DNA of 64,000 nt from Marinobacter xestospongiae (GTDB taxonomy: Bacteria; Pseudomonadota; Gammaproteobacteria; Pseudomonadales; Oleiphilaceae). A program made the position numbers and the translations under genes. The stretch covers positions 1 through 64,000 of the forward strand of contig NZ_JAKZAK010000018.1 of NCBI RefSeq assembly GCF_023156385.1, in the 5' to 3' direction. Under the pieces are notes generated by a model. The model saw only the letters and a list, made by a program, of their open reading frames with translations. It did not search any database and was not told where the DNA came from. This document shows positions 59,238 to 64,000 of the stretch, in pieces; position 1 is the stretch's first letter, and each line of letters begins with the position of its first letter.

Positions 59238-59984
59238 TTACAGTACGCCAAGCCCCTTGGCGAGCTGCTCCGCAGGGACATAGCCGCGAACCATGTTGCC
59301 GTCTTCCAGCACGATGGCCGGGGTGCCGGTGACGCCAAGCTGCCGGCCCAGTCGATACTGCTCCATCACCGGGTTGTCGCAACTTGCCGGCGTCACTGAC
59401 TCGCCCTGTTTGGCCGAATTCATCGCAGACCGCTGATCCTCGGCACACCAGACCGATTCGTACTTGGCAAATGAGGAGGAACCGGGACCGGAGCGCGGGA
59501 AGGCGTAATAGTTGACGGTGATGCCAAGCTCGTTGAGGCGGGGAACATCGGCATGGAGTTTACGGCAGTAGCCACAGTCGATGTCGGTGAACACGTTGAT
59601 TGCCGCCTTTTGCTCGCCGTCGGCAGCAAAGCGGATCACGCCGTCATCGCCCATGTCTGCCAGGGCGTTGACCCGCAGTTCGGACTTGGTCGCCTCGGTC
59701 ACATTGACCAGCCCGCCCTCGGTTACCTGCAGCAATTCGCCGCTGATCAGGAACTGGCCGTCAGCGGTGGTGTACACCACCTCGTTCTGCTCGGTGATTA
59801 CCTGATAGAGCCCCTCCGCTTCCGTTGGCTGGATATCCAGCTCCCCCAGCGCAGGCAGGGCCTGAGCAATCTGCTCGGCGATGGCATCCTCCACCTCGCC
59901 GGCAGAAACGGCCTGGGTAAAAAGTACCGCGCCGCCCAGGACGGTCAACGTCAGCGACCGGATCGCCTGTGTGCATACTGTCAT
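59238..59984 (-). CDS. dsbC: Thiol:disulfide interchange protein DsbC
   Basis: 248 residues with signal peptide from ATG 59984. Periplasmic disulfide isomerase: active CGYC at C137-C140 in DIDCGYCRKLHADV, plus a structural disulfide C180-C202 whose 22-residue spacing equals that of E. coli DsbC. N-terminal dimerisation domain precedes. Between xerD and hom, as in pseudomonads; a 161-nt gap follows before hom. Confidence 0.95.
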   Translation of the reverse strand: MTVCTQAIRSLTLTVLGGAVLFTQAVSAGEVEDAIAEQIAQALPALGELDIQPTEAEGLYQVITEQNEVVYTTADGQFLISGELLQVTEGGLVNVTEATKSELRVNALADMGDDGVIRFAADGEQKAAINVFTDIDCGYCRKLHADVPRLNELGITVNYYAFPRSGPGSSSFAKYESVWCAEDQRSAMNSAKQGESVTPASCDNPVMEQYRLGRQLGVTGTPAIVLEDGNMVRGYVPAEQLAKGLGVL

Positions 59985-60160
59985 AATAAATCTCGTGTGA
60001 ATTGGGGTCCATGAATCCCGCCAGGCCAGGATGCCAGCGGTGAGCTCAGACAACAGTCATGCCCAACACTCACCGGGGATTCAGACAAACTCCCAATGTA
60101 TCAGGCCCAACCGGCATTACCAAACCAGTGGCTCTCGCGGCCACAGCTCTGAAAACACGT

Positions 60161-61072
60161 CTAGCCCCGGGGATGGTGCTCCCCGTGCAGGGTTTTCAGG
60201 CGATGGCGGGCCACATGGGTATAGATCTGCGTGGTCGACAGGTCGGCGTGCCCCAGCAGCATCTGCACCACCCGCAGGTCGGCACCGTGGTTGAGCAGAT
60301 GGGTCGCAAAGGCGTGACGCAGAGTGTGGGGTGACAGCGGCTTGTGGATACCCGCGCGGGCGGCGTAGCGCTTGACCCGGTGCCAGAAGGTCTGGCGCGT
60401 CATCGCACGGGCGCGATTACCCGGGAAAAGGTCATCCGAAGCCTGCCCCTTGAGCAGCACATCCCGCCCCTGATTGAGGTAGCTGAGCAACCAGTCCACC
60501 GCTTCCTCACCCAGTGGCACCAGCCGGTCCTTGCCGCCTTTACCGGTGACCCGGACCACCCCCTGGCGCAGATTGACCTGATCCACCCGCAGGGTCACCA
60601 GCTCAGTGACCCGCAATCCGCAGCCGTACAGAATCTCCAGCATCGCCCGGTCGCGCAATTCCAGCGGGATCTCGACATCCGGCTCACTGAGCAGCGCCTC
60701 GACCTCCTCCTCTGACAACGCATCGGGCAACCGCTGAGGCTGGCGAGGGCTGTCAATGCGCAGCGTCGGGTCTTCGGAGATGATCTGCTCCCGCAGCAGG
60801 TAGCGGTAGAACCGCCGCAGGCAGGACAGACGGCGGGCCGCTGTACTGCTCTTGCGCCCCTGCGCCAGAGCCTGGGACATCCATCCCAGCAGATCGGTGC
60901 GGCTTGCGGCCGCCAGGGGCACTGCGACAGGACGCTGATCAAGCCAGGCCGCCAGGCGAAGCAGGTCACTGCGGTAGGCGGAACGGGTCTGCTCACCGAG
61001 CCCCTCCTCCAACCAGATAGCATCACAGAACCGCTCTATCAGTTGGCTGTTGTCAGCCCCGGTCGTAGCCAC
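60161..61072 (-). CDS. xerD: Site-specific tyrosine recombinase XerD
   Basis: 303 residues from GTG 61072 (GAGAGGCG upstream). Resolves chromosome dimers at dif with XerC. N-terminal SAM-like core-binding domain and catalytic domain with YGCGLRVTELVTL, HTLRHAFATHLL, and LGHADLSTTQIYTHV holding the nucleophilic tyrosine. Upstream of dsbC. Confidence 0.95.
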   Translation of the reverse strand: MATTGADNSQLIERFCDAIWLEEGLGEQTRSAYRSDLLRLAAWLDQRPVAVPLAAASRTDLLGWMSQALAQGRKSSTAARRLSCLRRFYRYLLREQIISEDPTLRIDSPRQPQRLPDALSEEEVEALLSEPDVEIPLELRDRAMLEILYGCGLRVTELVTLRVDQVNLRQGVVRVTGKGGKDRLVPLGEEAVDWLLSYLNQGRDVLLKGQASDDLFPGNRARAMTRQTFWHRVKRYAARAGIHKPLSPHTLRHAFATHLLNHGADLRVVQMLLGHADLSTTQIYTHVARHRLKTLHGEHHPRG

Positions 61073-61114
61073 TTGCGCCTCTCACCTCCCGCCATCGCCA
61101 GCTGCGACAGCCAT

Positions 61115-61142
61115 AAAAAAAGGCAGCCAATGGCTGCCTTTT
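61115..61142 (-). terminator. Intrinsic terminator of rpsP-rimM-trmD-rplS
   Basis: On the minus strand a stem GGCAGCC / GGCTGCC, extended by A-T pairs and with a 3-nt loop, is followed by seven Ts, about 75 nt past the rplS stop and before the xerD start. Strong and seen directly. Confidence 0.9.
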
Positions 61143-61213
61143 CTGATCCTGAACTGCCACAGCAGCCCAGTATCCTTGGATCTGTTCGACGCCCGGTCGC
61201 CCGGGCTGTCGAC

Positions 61214-61570
61214 TCAGCTCAGCTTCTCTTTGATACGAGCAGCCTTACCAGACAGGTCGCGCAGGTAGTACAGCTTGGCCTGACGCACGTCACCACGACG
61301 CTTGACGCTGATGCTGTCGATCAGCTTGGAGTAAGTCTGGAAAGTCCGCTCAACACCCACACCGTAAGAAATCTTACGCACGGTGAAGGAAGAGTTCAGA
61401 CCACGGTTGCGCTTACCGATAACAACGCCCTCGAACGCCTGCAGACGCTCACGGTTGCCCTCAGTAACACGAACCTGAATAACCACGGTGTCACCCGGCG
61501 CAAAGGCAGGGATTTCCTTGGTCATCTGTTCTGCTTCAATCTGACTGATGATGTTGTTCTTGCCGCTCAT
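61214..61570 (-). CDS. rplS: 50S ribosomal protein L19
   Basis: 118 residues. Motifs [46 protein letters not shown] are those of bL19. Last gene of the operon. It is ended by the strong hairpin at 61115-61142. Slightly longer than E. coli L19 (115). Confidence 0.98.
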   Translation of the reverse strand: MSGKNNIISQIEAEQMTKEIPAFAPGDTVVIQVRVTEGNRERLQAFEGVVIGKRNRGLNSSFTVRKISYGVGVERTFQTYSKLIDSISVKRRGDVRQAKLYYLRDLSGKAARIKEKLS

Positions 61571-61594
61571 CGTATGCTCCTGATACCCAATCTC

Positions 61595-62353
61595 TCAATG
61601 CCCTGAACGTTCAGTGGCACCCGGTTCATTTAAAAATTCATCCAGCAGCTCACGCTCTTCGTCCGTCAACACCCGCTGTTCCAGCAGGTCCGGGCGTCGC
61701 TCCCAGGTTCGCCTCAGCGACTGCTTCAGCCGCCAACGCCGGATCTGATCATGGTGACCGCCTAACAAAACATCCGGCACCGCCTGACCTTCGTACACTT
61801 CGGGCCGGGTGTAGTGCGGACAATCCAGCAAACCGTCGGCAAAGGAGTCCTGCTCCGCCGACTGCGCATGACCCAGCGCTCCGGGGATGAGGCGAGTAAC
61901 CGCATCAATCACTGACATCGCTGCCAGCTCACCGCCGGACAACACGAAGTCGCCCAGCGATACCTCCCGGTCGACTTCCGTCGCTATCAGGCGTTCATCC
62001 ACACCCTCGTAACGACCCGCCACCAGAATCAGGTTTTCTGCAGCCGCCAACGACTCCACCACGGACTGGTTGAGCGTCTCACCCTGCGGTGACAGATAGA
62101 CCACACAGGCCTTGCCTGGTGCCGCCGACCTGGCCGCATGGATGGCATCCCGCAACGGCTGAATTTTCATCAGCATGCCGGGACCACCACCATAGGGACG
62201 ATCATCCACCGTACGGTGCCGATCGTGGGTAAACTCCCTGGGATTCCAGCTCTGGAAACTCAGCAACCCGTCACGAACCGCCCGACCGGTGATGCCGTAA
62301 TCAGTAACGGCCTGAAACATCTCCGGAAAAAGACTAACTGCTGCAATCCACAC
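61595..62353 (-). CDS. trmD: tRNA (guanine(37)-N(1))-methyltransferase
   Basis: 252 residues from GTG 62353. SPOUT methyltransferase for m1G37. Trefoil-knot motif [29 protein letters not shown] and [11 protein letters not shown] are typical. 3 nt after rimM, so coupled. Confidence 0.97.
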   Translation of the reverse strand: MWIAAVSLFPEMFQAVTDYGITGRAVRDGLLSFQSWNPREFTHDRHRTVDDRPYGGGPGMLMKIQPLRDAIHAARSAAPGKACVVYLSPQGETLNQSVVESLAAAENLILVAGRYEGVDERLIATEVDREVSLGDFVLSGGELAAMSVIDAVTRLIPGALGHAQSAEQDSFADGLLDCPHYTRPEVYEGQAVPDVLLGGHHDQIRRWRLKQSLRRTWERRPDLLEQRVLTDEERELLDEFLNEPGATERSGH

Positions 62354-62356
62354 CAG

Positions 62357-62884
62357 TCAGAACTCCGGGTCCCAGTCCACCACCATTTTTCCGGAAGCGA
62401 GATCAATCTCCCGGACCACCTGATCGGGGAGATAGGGAATCAAGCGCTCCCGCTGGTCGATGGCATCGACCGTCGCGTGAACCACCAATACGTCGTTGGA
62501 GCCGGTCTCAATCAGGTGATGAACCTTGCCAAGGCATTCGCCTTCGACCGTTTCAACCACCAGCCCCTCCAACTGATGCCAGTAGTACTCCCCGGCAGGG
62601 AGTTCTGGCATGACATCAGTGGGGACGACAATATCGGCACCGCAATAACCGCGAGCGACCTCGCGATCGCTGACACCCTTGAGCTGGACCACGATGCCCG
62701 GACCGTGCCGACGCCCCTGCTCCAGCTGGACGGGTACCCGCTTGCCGTCCTGAACCAGAGTCCAGTTCGGATAGTTCAGAATACCTTCAATGGGATCGGT
62801 ATAGGAAAAGACCTTGACCCATCCCTTGACCCCATACACCGAGGTAATCCGGCCTATCACAGTTTCCTGCGAACTCACTGCCAT
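62357..62884 (-). CDS. rimM: Ribosome maturation factor RimM
   Basis: 175 residues. Binds S19 in 30S maturation. N-terminal RimM domain (IGRITSVYGVKGWVKVFSYTDP) and a PRC-barrel domain (YYWHQLEGL ... GKVHHLIETGSNDVLVV). ATG 62884, 26 nt after rpsP. Confidence 0.97.
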   Translation of the reverse strand: MAVSSQETVIGRITSVYGVKGWVKVFSYTDPIEGILNYPNWTLVQDGKRVPVQLEQGRRHGPGIVVQLKGVSDREVARGYCGADIVVPTDVMPELPAGEYYWHQLEGLVVETVEGECLGKVHHLIETGSNDVLVVHATVDAIDQRERLIPYLPDQVVREIDLASGKMVVDWDPEF

Positions 62885-62909
62885 GCCCTACCCCGGTCGA
62901 GAGTCGATC

Positions 62910-63149
62910 TTACTCAGCGCCTTTCAGCAGCTGCGCGACGCGCTCGCTGGCCTGAGCGCCCTGGCCCAGCCAGTAGTCAACGCGATCACGATCTACGCGC
63001 AGACGCTCTTCCTGACCACGGGCAACCGGATTGAAGAAACCTACACGCTCAATGAAACGACCGTCGCGGGATTTGCGGCTGTCGGTGACTGTCAGATGGT
63101 AGAACGGGCGCTTCTTGGAGCCGCCACGAGCCAAACGGATTGTTACCAT
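62910..63149 (-). CDS. rpsP: 30S ribosomal protein S16
   Basis: 79 residues from ATG 63149, which gives [19 protein letters not shown], as in E. coli; a TTG three codons earlier is less likely. First gene of rpsP-rimM-trmD-rplS. A short direct repeat lies in its upstream region, and ffh is further up on the same strand. Confidence 0.98.
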   Translation of the reverse strand: MVTIRLARGGSKKRPFYHLTVTDSRKSRDGRFIERVGFFNPVARGQEERLRVDRDRVDYWLGQGAQASERVAQLLKGAE

Positions 63150-63170
63150 TTCGACCAATATCCTGTTCAG

Positions 63171-63189
63171 TTGTACGAACTTTGTACGA
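63171..63189. repeat. Tandem TTGTACGA repeat upstream of rpsP
   Basis: TTGTACGA occurs at 63171-63178 and again at 63182-63189, an 11-bp period that puts both copies on the same helix face. It lies 22-40 bp before the rpsP start. Could be paired binding half-sites or a chance repeat. The surrounding 142-bp ffh-rpsP gap should contain the operon promoter, but I saw no well-spaced -35/-10. Confidence 0.35.
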
Positions 63190-63291
63190 TTCGCATCAAC
63201 CGCCTAACAGTCGATACGAAGACCCATACTCGAAAGGGGCGCTATTCTATGCCAAAAGAGCGCCAAAGGAAACAGCTAATACCTTCGACTT

Positions 63292-64000
63292 TTACATACG
63301 CCCGAACGGAGGCATACCGCCACCTCCGCCGCCCGGCGGCATCATCCCGCCCATGCCCCGCATCATGTTGGCCATGGCGCCTTTCTTGCTGAATTTCTTC
63401 ATCATCTTGGCCATCTGCTTGTGCTGCTTGAGCAGCCGGTTGACGTCCTGGATCTGGGTACCTGAGCCTGTCGCGATGCGGCGCTTGCGGGAATTGTTGA
63501 TGGTATCCGGGTAACGACGCTCTTTCGGCGTCATCGAGCAGATAATGGCTTCCATCTGCCCCATACTCTTGTCATTGACCTGCTGCTGCGCCACCTCGGC
63601 CATCTGCCCCATGCCAGGAAGCTTGTCCAGCAGGCCGCCGACACCGCCCATGTTCTTCATCTGCTGGAGCTGGTCGCGGAAATCCTCCAGATCGAAGCTC
63701 TTTCCTTTCTTGATCTTCTTGGTGAGTTTTTCCGCCTTCTTCTGGTCCAGCTTGCGCTCGGCGTCCTCAATCAGGGAGAGCACATCCCCCATACCGAGAA
63801 TCCGAGAGGCAACCCGGTCCGGATGGAACGGCTCCAGGGCGTCACTCTTCTCGCCGACACCAAGGAACTTGATCGGCTTGCCAGTGATGTGTCGCACCGA
63901 CAGCGCGGCACCGCCTCGGGCATCGCCGTCGGTCTTCGTCAGCACCACGCCGGTCAGCGCCAGGGCGTCATTAAAGGCCTTGGCGGTGTTGGCGGCATCC
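63292..64000 (-). CDS. ffh: Signal recognition particle protein Ffh, 3' part
   Basis: The C-terminal ~235 residues; the gene continues past the window's right edge. The end of the G domain (DAANTAKAFND ... LTKTDGDARGGAALSVRHITGKPIKFLGVGEK) and the methionine-rich M domain (RGMGGMMPP, RRIATGSGTQIQDVNRLLKQH) that binds 4.5S RNA and signal sequences are visible. The last residues form a Met/Gly/Pro-rich tail (MMRGMGGMMPPGGGGGGMPPFGRM region). Targets nascent membrane proteins to FtsY. Confidence 0.97.
   Translation of the reverse strand, partial: DAANTAKAFNDALALTGVVLTKTDGDARGGAALSVRHITGKPIKFLGVGEKSDALEPFHPDRVASRILGMGDVLSLIEDAERKLDQKKAEKLTKKIKKGKSFDLEDFRDQLQQMKNMGGVGGLLDKLPGMGQMAEVAQQQVNDKSMGQMEAIICSMTPKERRYPDTINNSRKRRIATGSGTQIQDVNRLLKQHKQMAKMMKKFSKKGAMANMMRGMGGMMPPGGGGGGMPPFGRM

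Noticed and set aside
63242..63269. Stem GGCGCT / AGCGCC after ffh as an intrinsic terminator
   Set aside because: Only 6 bp with a 16-nt loop and no good T run.

Overview
The window is a stretch of ordinary, gene-dense chromosome from a moderately high-GC gammaproteobacterium. The best guess is Marinobacter or a close relative. Three things point there: a ~511-residue fatty acyl-CoA reductase of the Marinobacter wax-ester type, Pseudomonas-like conserved blocks (cysM-rlmD-relA-mazG divergent from a GacS/BarA kinase; rpoE-rseA-rseB-rseC-mucD divergent from nadB-sdhE-ygfX-ygfZ; xerD-dsbC-hom-thrC-recJ-prfB-lysS), and the many c-di-GMP and HDOD signalling proteins. I see no mobile element, prophage, CRISPR array, rRNA or tRNA. 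About 55 protein genes fill nearly the whole length, mostly on the minus strand.

Region by region. 0-11 kb is the most accessory-looking part: the fatty acyl-CoA reductase; an orphan ParA/MinD-like ATPase with a long unassigned C-terminus; divergent from it a translationally overlapping pair made of a soluble HDOD-GAF-histidine kinase and a REC-PAS-GGDEF-EAL response regulator; a periplasmic solute-binding protein; and a methyltransferase followed by a stand-alone DUF2156 (phosphatidylglycerol lysyltransferase C-terminal-like) protein. 11-24 kb holds murI-nudC, plsB, rsmJ with a small unknown gene, adk-tsaB-uppP, a YbaK-HDOD fusion, ppc, and two convergent small paralogous genes of unknown function. 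24-33 kb is the stringent-response block cysM-rlmD-relA-mazG and the divergent barA/gacS-type hybrid kinase. 33-39 kb is the lepA-lepB-DUF4845-rnc-era-recO-pdxJ operon. 39-46.5 kb carries a CHASE-PAS-GGDEF-EAL membrane protein with a degenerate EAL domain and the envelope-stress operon rpoE-rseA-rseB-rseC-mucD, with a candidate autoregulated promoter and a clear terminator. 46.5-51 kb is nadB-sdhE-ygfX-ygfZ and a third HDOD protein whose mRNA leader can fold into a nested stem. 51-64 kb is ung-lysS-prfB (with its programmed +1 frameshift), recJ, thrC, hom, dsbC, xerD, then rplS-trmD-rimM-rpsP and the 3' part of ffh, cut by the window end.

Functionally the window combines housekeeping (ribosome maturation, translation, cell-wall precursor recycling, amino-acid and cofactor synthesis) with four signalling layers: (p)ppGpp (RelA), c-di-GMP (two GGDEF-EAL proteins), Gac-type phosphorelay (BarA) and sigma-E envelope stress. 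Nothing here is a clear new defence or biosynthetic system. The best leads are the HDOD-kinase/c-di-GMP pair, the orphan ParA, the methyltransferase-DUF2156 pair, the convergent small paralogs and the structured leader at 49967-50007. Start codons were chosen by eye from ribosome-binding sites and family N-termini; several genes use GTG or TTG.
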